From an uncultured Solirubrobacterales bacterium (lineage in GTDB: Bacteria; Actinomycetota; Thermoleophilia; Solirubrobacterales; Solirubrobacteraceae): 13,536 nt of DNA. The position numbers were made by a program, and so were the translations under genes. The stretch covers positions 1 to 13,536 of the forward strand of contig CAJBXY010000182.1 of the NCBI GenBank assembly GCA_903959665.1. The letters are read 5' to 3'. The notes beneath the pieces are model-generated. The model was not told the DNA's origin and searched no databases. It saw nothing but the letters and a program-made list of their open reading frames with translations. This document shows, piece after piece, positions 6,524 through 13,536 of this stretch (positions are counted from its first letter, which is position 1; the number at the start of each line of letters is the position of its first letter).

Positions 6524-7317
6524 CGGGGAGTGATGCGAACCTCGTCATCGATCGCCAGGCCGAGCATTTCGGCTGCTGAGCCACGATTGACGGCGAGAGC
6601 CAGCGAGCGGTAAGCGTCCTCGTAGACGAGCAGCGCGCCGCTTGGCACGTCGATGTAGCTGGCCACGTACGGCGCGTCGTTGCCGTTGACTGAGAGCAGC
6701 TGGCCGAGCCGAAGGCCGAAGGCGGCGAGCTCCTGATGCTCGACGTCGAGCGTAACGTTGCCGAAGGTGTCGATCGTCAGCGCGTGGGCGATCAGCTGGT
6801 CATCTTCGGCGCGTGCCAGCGGCATCTCGAGCACGGTCAACTCATCGGGGTCGAGCGGAGTTCCGCAGTCGGCGAGATCGCCGCCGCCGGCCAGATGGCC
6901 GGCGACGGGGGAGAAGATGTCACGGCCGTGGAATGTTGTTGCCGTTGGCTCGAGGCGCTGCGGCGTGCCGGAGATGTCGACCGCCTCGACGACACCGCCA
7001 AAGCGCTGAGCGGCGAGCGAGATCAGGCCGTTGTCGGGCGCGACGAAGATCCGCTCCTGATCGGCCGTTCGGACGGCGATCCCGCGCCGCTCACCGCCAA
7101 CCTGCGGATCAACGACGGCAAGGTGGACGCCGGCCGGGAAGTAGGGCAGCGACCGGCGCAGGACAAGCGCGCCGCTGCGCACGTCGTGGCGCTCGATCCC
7201 ATGCGTGATGTCGAAGATCCGGCTGGCCGGGGCGCGCCGGGCGATCACTGCGTGGCAGACGCCCACGTACTCATCGTCGTAGCCGTAATCGGTCAGGAAG
7301 GTGACTGGGCGCGACAT
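6520..7317 (-). CDS. SAM hydroxide adenosyltransferase (DUF62 / chlorinase-fluorinase-like family)
   Basis: This 265-residue protein belongs to the family that uses water to split S-adenosylmethionine into adenosine and methionine. Its relatives are fluorinase and chlorinase. The N-terminal FLTDYGYDDEYVG (7-19) is the SAM-binding start. The Asp-Arg-His triad of the hydrolase subgroup can be placed at D70 (VVDPQVG), R77 (ERRGIAV) and H130 (FHGRDIFSP). The PQVG form differs slightly from the usual PGVG. The C-terminal half contains TIDTFGNV (about 187-194) and a beta-rich domain. I see no sign of the halogen-binding loop insert, so hydroxide is the likely nucleophile. It lies 51 bases after the cobA-hemD fusion and overlaps birA by four bases. 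Its cellular role is poorly understood in general. Confidence 0.9.
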   Translation of the reverse strand: MSRPVTFLTDYGYDDEYVGVCHAVIARRAPASRIFDITHGIERHDVRSGALVLRRSLPYFPAGVHLAVVDPQVGGERRGIAVRTADQERIFVAPDNGLISLAAQRFGGVVEAVDISGTPQRLEPTATTFHGRDIFSPVAGHLAGGGDLADCGTPLDPDELTVLEMPLARAEDDQLIAHALTIDTFGNVTLDVEHQELAAFGLRLGQLLSVNGNDAPYVASYIDVPSGALLVYEDAYRSLALAVNRGSAAEMLGLAIDDEVRITPR

Positions 7318-7320
7318 CGG

Positions 7321-7359
7321 TTAGCGGTCGCTGCCTTCGAAGTGGCGAGGGAGCTGCAT
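7321..7359 (-). other. Possible 12-codon frame between cobA-hemD and the DUF62 gene
   Basis: The 51-base gap on the minus strand contains ATG at 7359 and a 12-codon frame (MQLPRHFEGSDR) ending in TAA, three bases before the next gene's ATG. It has no clear ribosome binding site, so it may be chance or a short translational coupler. Confidence 0.15.
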
Positions 7360-7368
7360 TGCGCGAAC

Positions 7369-8838
7369 CTACCTTGTTGCGGCATCGGCGATCAGCGCAG
7401 CAACCAGCCCGTCAGGGGTGTGGTCGCTCGCTTCGATCGCCGGCTCGTAGCCGAGCTCGCGCAGCTGCTCGCTCGTGACCGGGCCGATTGAAACCAATCG
7501 CGGCCCGTCGAGAGTTCCCGCCGCCTCGTGAAAGAAGCGCGCAGAGGAGGCCGAGGTGAAGGTCGCGTAGTCGGCGCCGAGAGCCGCTGCGCGGGCATCA
7601 TCATCGAGCGGCTCGGCGACGGTGCGGTAGAGCGCAAGTAGATCCACATCAGCGCCGCGTGCGCGCAGTGCGTCCGGGAGTACGTCGCGCGCTTCTTCGG
7701 CGCGGGCGATCAAGGCCCGCTCAATCGGAACATCAACGAGCGCTTCAACGAGTGCTTCGGCGACTGAGCGGTCGGGCACGATGTCGGCCTTGATTCCGTG
7801 TGCAAGTAGCGCCCGCGCCGTACCGGGCCCGATTGCCGCAACTGTTAGGCCCGCCAGCTCGCGCGCATCGCCGAGCGCCGCGAATAGTTGCTCAACGCCG
7901 TTTGGGCTGGTCAGGCAGAGAAGGTCGTACTGCTCTAGCTCGGGCAAGGCTGGGTTCAGCGGCTCAATCTTGATCGCCGGCGCTTCAACGACCTCGGCGC
8001 CAAGCGCGCTGAGCCGCGCGGCCAGCGCGCTGGCCTGAGCGCGGGCGCGCGTTACGGCGATCGTCGTTCCAGCTAGCGGGCGGGCCGCGTCGCGCCAGCC
8101 GATCTGCTCGCCGAGCGCTGCAACGTCGCCGATCACGCTGATCGCCGGCGCTTTGATCTCAGCCTCTTCGGCGATCTGGGCGATCGTCTCCAGCGTGCCA
8201 ACAACTTCGCGCTGAGCCGGGAATGTCCCGCGCTCGATTACCGCAGCAGGCTGCTCGCCGGGCCGGCCACCGCTGATCAGCGCCTCGGCGATGCGGCCAA
8301 GGCTGCGAACGCCCATGTAGAAAACGAGCGTGCCGGGGAAGGCGGCTAGCGCCGGCCAGTCGATCTGCGTCTCCGGCTTGTCTGGGTTCTCATGGCCGGT
8401 GACGAACGCGACTGCGCTCGAGAGGCCGCGCTGCGTTACCGGAATGCCGGCGTAGGCTGAGGCCGCGATTCCGGCCGTCACGCCGGGAACCACCTCAACC
8501 GCGATCCCGCGCTCAAGGCAGGCGATCGCCTCTTCTCCGCCGCGGCCGAAGACGAACGGGTCGCCGCCCTTGAGCCGCACAACGCTGCGCCCGGCCAGCG
8601 CGTGTTCGATGATCAGCTCGTTCGTGACCTCCTGAGGCACCTGCTTGCCGCCGCCGATCTTGCCTACGTCGATCAGCTCAGCGTCGCTGCGTACATTGTC
8701 GAGCGCGCGTGGCCCGATCAGTTGGTCGTGAAGGATCACGTCGGCGCTGGCCAGCAGCTCGGCGCCACGCAGCGTCATCAGCCCCTCATCGCCAGGGCCT
8801 GCGCCAACGAGATAAACCGTTCCAGGGGCCGCGCTCAT
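7369..8838 (-). CDS. cobA-hemD: Fused uroporphyrinogen-III C-methyltransferase / uroporphyrinogen-III synthase
   Basis: This is a bifunctional tetrapyrrole enzyme of 489 residues. Residues 6-245 are the SAM uroporphyrinogen methyltransferase. It has VYLVGAGPGDEGLMTLRGAE (8-27), LKGGDPFVFGRGGEE (89-103), VPGVTAGIAASAYAGIPVTQRG (117-138, the family's SAM-site loop) and TGHE (147-150). It makes precorrin-2 for siroheme and cobalamin. Residues 258-485 are the uroporphyrinogen-III synthase (TTIAVTRARAQ, LTSPNGV, FTSASSARFF), which closes hydroxymethylbilane into uroporphyrinogen III. The frame stays open to 8949, but the ATG at 8838 begins directly at the methylase fold and overlaps the hemC stop as ATGA, so I use it. 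The fusion order is known in actinobacteria and firmicutes. It places the branch point to heme and corrinoids in one protein. Confidence 0.95.
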   Translation of the reverse strand: MSAAPGTVYLVGAGPGDEGLMTLRGAELLASADVILHDQLIGPRALDNVRSDAELIDVGKIGGGKQVPQEVTNELIIEHALAGRSVVRLKGGDPFVFGRGGEEAIACLERGIAVEVVPGVTAGIAASAYAGIPVTQRGLSSAVAFVTGHENPDKPETQIDWPALAAFPGTLVFYMGVRSLGRIAEALISGGRPGEQPAAVIERGTFPAQREVVGTLETIAQIAEEAEIKAPAISVIGDVAALGEQIGWRDAARPLAGTTIAVTRARAQASALAARLSALGAEVVEAPAIKIEPLNPALPELEQYDLLCLTSPNGVEQLFAALGDARELAGLTVAAIGPGTARALLAHGIKADIVPDRSVAEALVEALVDVPIERALIARAEEARDVLPDALRARGADVDLLALYRTVAEPLDDDARAAALGADYATFTSASSARFFHEAAGTLDGPRLVSIGPVTSEQLRELGYEPAIEASDHTPDGLVAALIADAATR

Positions 8839-9701
8839 CGCCCGAGCACCTCGTTGGCCCCGGCGGCGAGCATCCGCTCTCCAACTTCGCGCCCGAGCTC
8901 TTCCGGCGTGCTGGCTCCGTCGCTGACTGTTAGCTCGTCGCGCAGCCAAGTCGATCCGTCGGCGCGTCCGACGAAGGCCGCCAGCGTCATTGCCGAGCCT
9001 TCAAAGGTGGCGTGCGCTCCGACCGGCGTGTGGCAGTCGGCTCCGAGCACGTCGACCAGCGCGCGCTCGGCGATCAGCGAACGGTGGCTCTGCGGGTCGT
9101 CGAGGGCAACGGCCAGCGCGATCGATTCACTGTCCCCTTCACGGGCCGTGATCGCCAACGTCCCTTGGCCGGCGGCCGGAATCATCTGATCGAGCAGCGC
9201 GCCGGCCTCGCCCGAGCGACCGAGCCGCTCAAGCCCGGCCATCGCCAGCACGATCGCTTCGTACTCGTCACCCTCAAGCGCCGCGAGGCGGGTGTCAACA
9301 TTGCCGCGCAGCTCAGCGATCTGGAGGTCATCTCGGAGCGCGCGCAGCTGCGCGGAGCGACGCAGCGAGCTGGTGCCAACTCGCGCGCCTTGAGGCAGAG
9401 CGTCGAGCGATGCGGCGCCGCAGAGCGCGTCGAACGGGTTGGCGCGCGCCGGCGTTGCGACGATCACAATTCCCTCGGCGAGCTTTGCTGGAAGATCCTT
9501 TGCTGAATGGACCGCCAATGCAACGCGCCCGTCTAGCAGCGCCGCGTCGAGCTCACGAACCCAGCGTTCTTTGTCGTCGCTTGCATCGAAGCCACGGTCG
9601 CCGGAGGTTGTGATCGTCTCCAGCTCCGCGCCCTCAACTGCTGCTGCGACGGTTCCTGCCTGCGCCAGCGCCAACGCGCTGCCGCGGGTTCCCAGCTTCA
9701 C
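8835..9701 (-). CDS. hemC: Hydroxymethylbilane synthase (porphobilinogen deaminase)
   Basis: This enzyme joins four porphobilinogen units into hydroxymethylbilane in the cytoplasm. LGTRGSALALAQA (3-15) is the family's N-terminal signature. HSAKDLP (65-71) contains the catalytic aspartate D69. The Arg-rich GTSSLRRSAQLRA (109-121) and RGNVDTRL (132-139) bind substrate carboxylates. C223 in ADCHTPVGAHA is the site expected to carry the dipyrromethane cofactor. The protein has 288 residues and a short third domain, near the low end of the usual length (about 300-315). It overlaps hemA (9698-9701) and cobA-hemD (8835-8838) by four bases each, so the three are surely one translationally coupled unit. 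Confidence 0.96.
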   Translation of the reverse strand: MKLGTRGSALALAQAGTVAAAVEGAELETITTSGDRGFDASDDKERWVRELDAALLDGRVALAVHSAKDLPAKLAEGIVIVATPARANPFDALCGAASLDALPQGARVGTSSLRRSAQLRALRDDLQIAELRGNVDTRLAALEGDEYEAIVLAMAGLERLGRSGEAGALLDQMIPAAGQGTLAITAREGDSESIALAVALDDPQSHRSLIAERALVDVLGADCHTPVGAHATFEGSAMTLAAFVGRADGSTWLRDELTVSDGASTPEELGREVGERMLAAGANEVLGR

Positions 9702-11053
9702 GACTCACGCCGCAGCGGGCGGACCTCCGCTGCCTGTCCAAAGTCGGCCTGGGCGGCCGCGGCGCTCGCTCCGGCAGCCTCCTCGGGCACCTCGTCGAGG
9801 CCGAAGAGTTCGCGCAGCACGGCGATCCGCCCATGGCCGCCGCCCTGCTCCAAAGCCTTCGTGCGGATCGTTGGCTCGTGCAGCAGCCGCTGCATCACGG
9901 CGCGGGCGATCGCTTCAACGCGCACCACGTCGCGTGAGGAGGCGCTCTCCCAGCGGCCATCGTTTTCAGCCAAGACCTGTTCAACGATCGATGCTCCGTG
10001 CTCGCGCAGCGCGGCAATCGTCGGCGTCGCGCCCTGCTGGGCCATCCAGCCGGAGAAGCGATCGATCTCATCCTCGATGATCTCCGAGGCCTGCTCGCGC
10101 TCCCCCTCACGGACCTGCAGGTTGCGGGCGGCGGCGCTTTGAAGGTCATCCATGTTCAGCACGCGCACGCCGGGGATCTCGCCGCAGCCGTCTTCAATGT
10201 CTCGCGGCACGGCGATGTCGATCAGCAGCAGCGCCCGCCCGTCGCGAGACTCCATCATCATTTCGAGCTCACTGACGCCGATGATTGGGTGTGGCGAGGA
10301 GGTTGAGGCGACGACGATGTCGGCATCGATCATCCGCTGGGGCAGCTCTTCGAGCGAACCGACGTCGCCACCGAAGCGCTGCGCAAGCTCGCGCGCCCGC
10401 TCAATCCGTCGATTTGCGACGAAGAGCGTCGTCACGCCCTGCTCGCTCAGCGCCCGCGCTGTTAGCTCGGCCGTCTCGCCGGCGCCGATCACAACAACGC
10501 TGCTGCCGCTCAGGTCGCCGACCGTCTCCTCGGCCAGTGCGACTGCGACCGAAGGGATGCTGACGCGCGCCGTTCCCAGCGCCGTTTCGGTTCTAACCCG
10601 CTTGCCGGCCTGAAGCGCGGCGCGGAAAAGGCGGTTGGTGAACGGGCCGGTGGTCCCCGCCGCCAGCGCGCCCTCGTAGGAGCGGCGAACCTGGCCTTGG
10701 ACCTCGTTCTCGCCGACGATCATCGAATCGAGCCCTGCGGTTACGCGGAAGAGGTGGCGCGCGGCGTCGCAGTTGCGCGGCGAGTAGACGATCTCCACTA
10801 GTTCGGTGGGGCGGATCCCGGCCCGCGCGGCGAGCTTGCTCAGCAGCACGCTCTCGGCGTCAACAGAGTTGCGAGCGACGATGTAAACCTCGGTGCGGTT
10901 GCAGGTTGAGATGACGACCGCTTCGCGCAGCTCTTCGCTGGCGACCAGCTCACGGACGAAGCGCTCAGCTTCGACGTCGGTCAGTGCGACGCGCTCGCGC
11001 AGCGCGACCGGAGCTGTCTTGTGAGAGATGCCGATTGCCAGCAGCTCAGTCAT
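9698..11053 (-). CDS. hemA: Glutamyl-tRNA reductase
   Basis: This NADPH-dependent enzyme reduces Glu-tRNA to glutamate-1-semialdehyde, the first committed step of the C5 tetrapyrrole pathway. STCNRTEVY (49-57) includes the catalytic cysteine C51. GLDSMIVGENEVQGQVR (107-123) is the substrate-binding signature. VVVIGAGETAELTA (186-199) begins the NADPH domain, and the C-terminal third is the helical dimerisation region. The last 30 or so residues are an Ala/Glu-rich extension after the usual end (RELFGLDE), with no motif seen. The 451-residue length is normal for actinobacterial forms. Its ATG overlaps the ccmD-like stop (11050-11053), tying heme synthesis to the heme-delivery genes upstream. 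Control of the operon is not visible because its promoter lies outside the window. Confidence 0.97.
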   Translation of the reverse strand: MTELLAIGISHKTAPVALRERVALTDVEAERFVRELVASEELREAVVISTCNRTEVYIVARNSVDAESVLLSKLAARAGIRPTELVEIVYSPRNCDAARHLFRVTAGLDSMIVGENEVQGQVRRSYEGALAAGTTGPFTNRLFRAALQAGKRVRTETALGTARVSIPSVAVALAEETVGDLSGSSVVVIGAGETAELTARALSEQGVTTLFVANRRIERARELAQRFGGDVGSLEELPQRMIDADIVVASTSSPHPIIGVSELEMMMESRDGRALLLIDIAVPRDIEDGCGEIPGVRVLNMDDLQSAAARNLQVREGEREQASEIIEDEIDRFSGWMAQQGATPTIAALREHGASIVEQVLAENDGRWESASSRDVVRVEAIARAVMQRLLHEPTIRTKALEQGGGHGRIAVLRELFGLDEVPEEAAGASAAAAQADFGQAAEVRPLRRES

Positions 11054-11241
11054 TGGCTGCCCGTTTCGCCCTCGGAGCTCTCCACGCCGCGCTGCTGCGA
11101 CTGCGCCAGCAGTTCGGCCAGCTCACGTTCAACGCGCGCAGCGCGGATCGCCATGATCACGATGTAGATCAGCAGGATGAAAAGGAAGACGAGGTAGGCG
11201 GCGGCTACGTAGCCGGTGTTGGGCGGCAGTGTGTTGCTCAT
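11050..11241 (-). CDS. ccmD: CcmD-like small single-span membrane protein, 63 aa
   Basis: This small protein has one membrane span (about residues 11-33, YVAAAYLVFLFILLIYIVIM core), then a charged helix (RAARVERELAELLAQSQ) and a Ser/Glu-rich end. CcmD proteins have this layout: a short N-terminus, one helix, then an amphipathic coiled-coil-like tail. They help release holo-CcmE from the CcmABC complex. The position directly after ccmC is the usual one. I chose the ATG at 11241, which overlaps the ccmC stop as ATGA. The frame runs open to 11601 only as out-of-frame sequence inside ccmC. CcmD sequences are very variable, so the name rests on topology and neighbours. Confidence 0.8.
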   Translation of the reverse strand: MSNTLPPNTGYVAAAYLVFLFILLIYIVIMAIRAARVERELAELLAQSQQRGVESSEGETGSQ

Positions 11242-11990
11242 TTGACGGCAATCCTTGGCGCTGCGCTGCGGACTGGGGCGGGCTCGTCGCGCTCGCCGCC
11301 GATGCTGCGCCGCAGTGCGGCGAGCTGCGCGCGGCTGTGCTTGGATGACATCTCGTACTTGCAGATCGTGATGAAGAGCAGCGCAATGCCGAGCAGCGCG
11401 CTGTAGAAGGCGATCCGCATGTCGTTCGGTAGAGAACCGCCAGAGCTGCCGAGCACGCGCGGGTGAATCAGCGGGCTGGCGAGCCGCACGGCGATGAAGT
11501 TGACCGGCACGAAGACGCCTGCGACGACGGCAAAGACGGCTGCATAGCGGGCTTGACGCTCGGGGTCTTCGATCGAGAAGCGCAGCGGCTGGTATGTGCA
11601 ATAGAGCAGGAAGACGATCAGGAACGAAACCAGCGTCGGCTCATCCCAAACCCACCACTGCCCCCAGGCCGCTTTCGCCCAGATGCAGCCGGTGATCAGC
11701 GCGCCAATGCAGAAGATCAATCCTTGATGGATCGCCGTGTAGGAGCGCAGGTCGTGGCGGCTCTCGCCGCTGCGCAGGTACTGGATCGCAAAGATGCCGC
11801 CGAAGACGAAGCCTCCGAGCGTGACGATCGCCAGCGGCACGTGGATATAGAAGATCTTCTGCGAGAAGCCTTGGTCAGCTTCGATCGGTGCGTAGAAGAA
11901 GGCCAGCGCGATCGAGGCCGTCAGCACGATCGCTGTTGCGATCGCATAGCCGGGGAGGCGGCGTCCGTAGAGACTTTTTGTCGTTGGCAT
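11238..11990 (-). CDS. ccmC: Heme exporter/handling permease CcmC
   Basis: This multi-span membrane protein of the heme-handling family places heme on CcmE for cytochrome c maturation (System I). About six hydrophobic segments are visible. The tryptophan-rich signature WGQWWVWDEP lies at residues 109-118. The periplasmic histidines that ligate heme can be placed at H50 (FYIHVPLA) and H176 (SPLIHPRVL). The C-terminal tail (about 215-250) is basic and cytoplasmic. The 250-residue length matches CcmC and is far shorter than CcmF. CcsA of System II is related, but no ResB partner is present, and the ccmA-ccmB-ccmC-ccmD order supports CcmC. It starts three bases after the ccmB stop and overlaps the ccmD-like gene by four. 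Confidence 0.93.
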   Translation of the reverse strand: MPTTKSLYGRRLPGYAIATAIVLTASIALAFFYAPIEADQGFSQKIFYIHVPLAIVTLGGFVFGGIFAIQYLRSGESRHDLRSYTAIHQGLIFCIGALITGCIWAKAAWGQWWVWDEPTLVSFLIVFLLYCTYQPLRFSIEDPERQARYAAVFAVVAGVFVPVNFIAVRLASPLIHPRVLGSSGGSLPNDMRIAFYSALLGIALLFITICKYEMSSKHSRAQLAALRRSIGGERDEPAPVRSAAPRIAVK

Positions 11991-11993
11991 TTT

Positions 11994-12692
11994 TCAGTCT
12001 TCAACCAAGTAATCGAATAGGGCGTAAGCCAGCAGCCCGAAGATCAGATCGTACAACCCTAAGAGTGCCAGCCAGCGCCAGGCGAGCGTCCCGCCGCCAA
12101 CACTCAGCAGTGGTTCACTGGCCTTCGTCACCGCTATCAGCAGCGGGATCAGCAGTGGGAGCGCGAGGATCGACGTGATTAGGTCGCGCGCGCGGGTTTG
12201 GATCGCGATCCCTGCGATCAAGGTTCCGACCAGCGCGATGCCGAGGTCGGCGAGCAGAATCAGAAGCGCCAGCGATGCCCACTGAGCGGCGTTCGGCGTT
12301 GGCCCTAGCAGCAAGATCGAGAAGAGCAGCGAGGCGAAGACACCGACGATCAGCAGGAAGATCAGCAGCGTCGTTGCCTTTGCGATCAGCAGCGCAGTGC
12401 GCGGCGCGGGCGCTAGCAGGAAGCCATCGAGCCCTCCTTCTTCGCGGTCGGCGACGAAGCTGCGGCCGATCCCCAGCAGCGCCGCGAGCGTCAGCGTTAC
12501 CCACAGCACCCCGGATGCGAGCGCCCCTTCAACCTCATCGCGCCCAAGCGCGAAGTGGAAGATCACGAAGGCGCTGGCGCAGAACAGCGCCATCGCTGTC
12601 AGCGTCTGCGGCGCGCGCCGCTCGAGCGTCAGCTCCTTGTAGAGAACCGCACGTGCGGCGCTCAGCGCCGAGGGAGGGCGGGGGGCGCTCAT
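11994..12692 (-). CDS. ccmB: Heme exporter permease CcmB
   Basis: This 232-residue membrane protein has about six hydrophobic segments. The N-terminal KELTLERRAPQTL (about 20-32) and FVADREEGGLDGFLLAPAPR (79-98) are family features, the latter a cytoplasmic loop that contacts the ATPase CcmA. With CcmA it forms the ATP-driven unit that releases holo-CcmE from CcmC. The gene overlaps the upstream ccmA stop by four bases (12689-12692) and ends three bases before ccmC, which fits coupled synthesis of the complex. No anomalies are seen. The call is supported independently by sequence and by position. Confidence 0.94.
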   Translation of the reverse strand: MSAPRPPSALSAARAVLYKELTLERRAPQTLTAMALFCASAFVIFHFALGRDEVEGALASGVLWVTLTLAALLGIGRSFVADREEGGLDGFLLAPAPRTALLIAKATTLLIFLLIVGVFASLLFSILLLGPTPNAAQWASLALLILLADLGIALVGTLIAGIAIQTRARDLITSILALPLLIPLLIAVTKASEPLLSVGGGTLAWRWLALLGLYDLIFGLLAYALFDYLVED

Positions 12693-13384
12693 CGGTAGAG
12701 CTCGGCGATCTGCTCGGTCGTTACCTGGGCCGCTGGCGCGAGCAGGGTCGCTGCCCCGTTGCGCAGGCCGAGTACGAGGTCGGCTTCAGCGAGACCCCCG
12801 GCGGGGTCGTGGCTGGCAATTACGCGCGTGCGGCCCACGGCGGCGCCGATCAGCGGTTCAACCTGCTCGATCGCTGCAGGGTCAAGGTTGGAGCGCGGTT
12901 CATCGAGCAGCAGTAGCTGCGGCTCGTGCAGCACAGCGCGGCAGATCGCCAGGCGCTGGAGCATTCCTCGCGAGTAGCCGAATACGCGCTCGTCGCCGCG
13001 ACCGCTCAGCTCAGTCTGTTCAAGCACCGCTTCGATCCGCGCAGCTGCGTCGCCGATGCCGTGCAGGCGCGCGTGATAGCGGAGGTTTTCGCGCGCCGTT
13101 AGGTCGCCGTAACAGAGCGACTGGTGGCCAAGGAAGCCGATCTTTGAGCGGACCTTCCAGCCCTCTTTGCGAAGGTCGCTGCCAAGCAGGCTGGCGTCGC
13201 CCTCGCTCGGCCGCAGCAGCGTTGAGAGCACGCGCAGTAGCGTCGTTTTCCCAGCGCCATTGGGGCCGAAGACGACGAGCGTCTGGCCCTCACCGAGCGT
13301 TAGGTCGATGCCGTCCAGCGCGCGCCGTTCGCCGTAGCGGCGCACCAGCCCGGAGCAGACGACGGCCGGCTCAGTGTTCGCCAT
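12689..13384 (-). CDS. ccmA: ABC transporter ATPase CcmA
   Basis: This is the ATPase subunit of the heme-handling CcmAB unit, with 231 residues. Walker A is GPNGAGKTT (40-48), the Q-loop is Q88, Walker B is LLLLDEP (157-163), the D-loop lies in SNLDP (165-169) and the switch histidine is H192. The signature motif is YSRGMLQR (137-144) rather than the LSGGQ consensus; SRGM forms are known in ABC-2-like ATPases. The segment after Walker B reads DEPRSNLDP, where T-S-G or F-T-A is commoner. I chose the ATG at 13384, which has a purine-rich GGCGGA about nine bases upstream and gives a normal ABC N-terminus. An earlier ATG (13429) would add 15 unlike residues. It overlaps the upstream gene's end by 14 bases. 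Confidence 0.93.
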   Translation of the reverse strand: MANTEPAVVCSGLVRRYGERRALDGIDLTLGEGQTLVVFGPNGAGKTTLLRVLSTLLRPSEGDASLLGSDLRKEGWKVRSKIGFLGHQSLCYGDLTARENLRYHARLHGIGDAAARIEAVLEQTELSGRGDERVFGYSRGMLQRLAICRAVLHEPQLLLLDEPRSNLDPAAIEQVEPLIGAAVGRTRVIASHDPAGGLAEADLVLGLRNGAATLLAPAAQVTTEQIAELYR

Positions 13385-13536
13385 CTGTGCGTCCGCCTTC
13401 ACGGCCGATGTGCCGCACGGCATGGCCAAGGATCGGAGCCAGCACCGGGAAGGCCTCGCCGATCGCTTTCGGGTTGCCTGGCATGTTGACGATCAGCGTG
13501 CCGCCGGCAACGCCGCTGGTTGCGCGAGAGATCGCC
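13371..13536 (-). CDS. MogA/MoaB-like molybdopterin biosynthesis protein, C-terminal part (5' end outside window)
   Basis: About 54 C-terminal residues are visible, ending at TGA (13371-13373). The run RATSGVAGGTLIVNMPGNPKAIGEAF matches the conserved end of the MogA/MoaB/Cnx1G family, where the GTLIVNLPG-x-P segment forms part of the molybdopterin-binding fold. After PVLAPILGHAVRHI comes a short charged tail (GREGGRTDGEH). Family members adenylylate molybdopterin before molybdenum insertion. The fragment cannot distinguish MogA from MoaB or a CinA-like relative, although the length after the motif suits MogA/MoaB. The gene runs off the right edge of the window and overlaps ccmA by 14 bases, so it probably shares its transcript. 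Confidence 0.82.
   Translation of the reverse strand, partial: AISRATSGVAGGTLIVNMPGNPKAIGEAFPVLAPILGHAVRHIGREGGRTDGEH

Noticed and set aside
8839..8949. N-terminal extension of cobA-hemD to the ATG at 8949
   Set aside because: The 37 extra residues are Arg/Ala-rich shadow of hemC coding sequence. The ATG at 8838 forms an ATGA junction and begins at the methylase fold.
11242..11601. Upstream part of the 183-codon frame containing the ccmD-like gene
   Set aside because: It is an out-of-frame reading of ccmC and Arg/Ala-rich. Only the 63 residues from 11241 look like a real protein.

Overview
The window is GC-rich, densely packed bacterial chromosomal DNA with no RNA gene, insertion sequence, CRISPR array or phage gene that I can see. 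Gene content, composition and protein style suggest an Actinomycetota member of the Thermoleophilia/Solirubrobacterales type. This is inferred from style and family memory, not from a search. Almost every base is coding, and the longest non-coding stretch is the 171-base divergent region at 3063-3233.

Left block (2-3062, minus strand): one probable operon, read from right to left. It holds a membrane-anchored TlpA/CcmG-like thioredoxin, a GNAT acetyltransferase (ATGA overlap), an AEC-family permease, the D-aminoacyl-tRNA deacylase dtd, and a conserved hypothetical protein that ends at the window edge.

Centre (3063-5810): the divergent region has overlapping candidate -10 elements on both strands, a 23-base inverted repeat over the leftward promoter, and two adjacent stem-loops in the presumed rightward leader. 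It precedes the only plus-strand gene, an 858-residue SF2 DEAH helicase. That protein has an acidic low-complexity insert between its Q-like motif and Walker A, a long uncharacterised C-terminal region, and an arginine-rich tail. The helicase and birA converge with overlapping stop codons.

Right block (5807-13536, minus strand): a tightly packed operon. In transcription order it holds the 3' part of a MogA/MoaB-like molybdenum cofactor gene, ccmA, ccmB, ccmC, ccmD-like, hemA, hemC, a cobA-hemD fusion, a SAM hydroxide adenosyltransferase (DUF62 family) and birA. Several junctions are 4-base ATGA overlaps. The set links cytochrome c heme delivery (CcmABCD) with the early tetrapyrrole pathway: glutamyl-tRNA reductase, porphobilinogen deaminase, uroporphyrinogen III synthase and its methylase.

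Most of the window is conserved housekeeping material. The parts most worth a second look are the helicase with its unusual charge layout, the divergent promoter and structured leader in front of it, and the joining of heme synthesis to System I heme export on one transcript.
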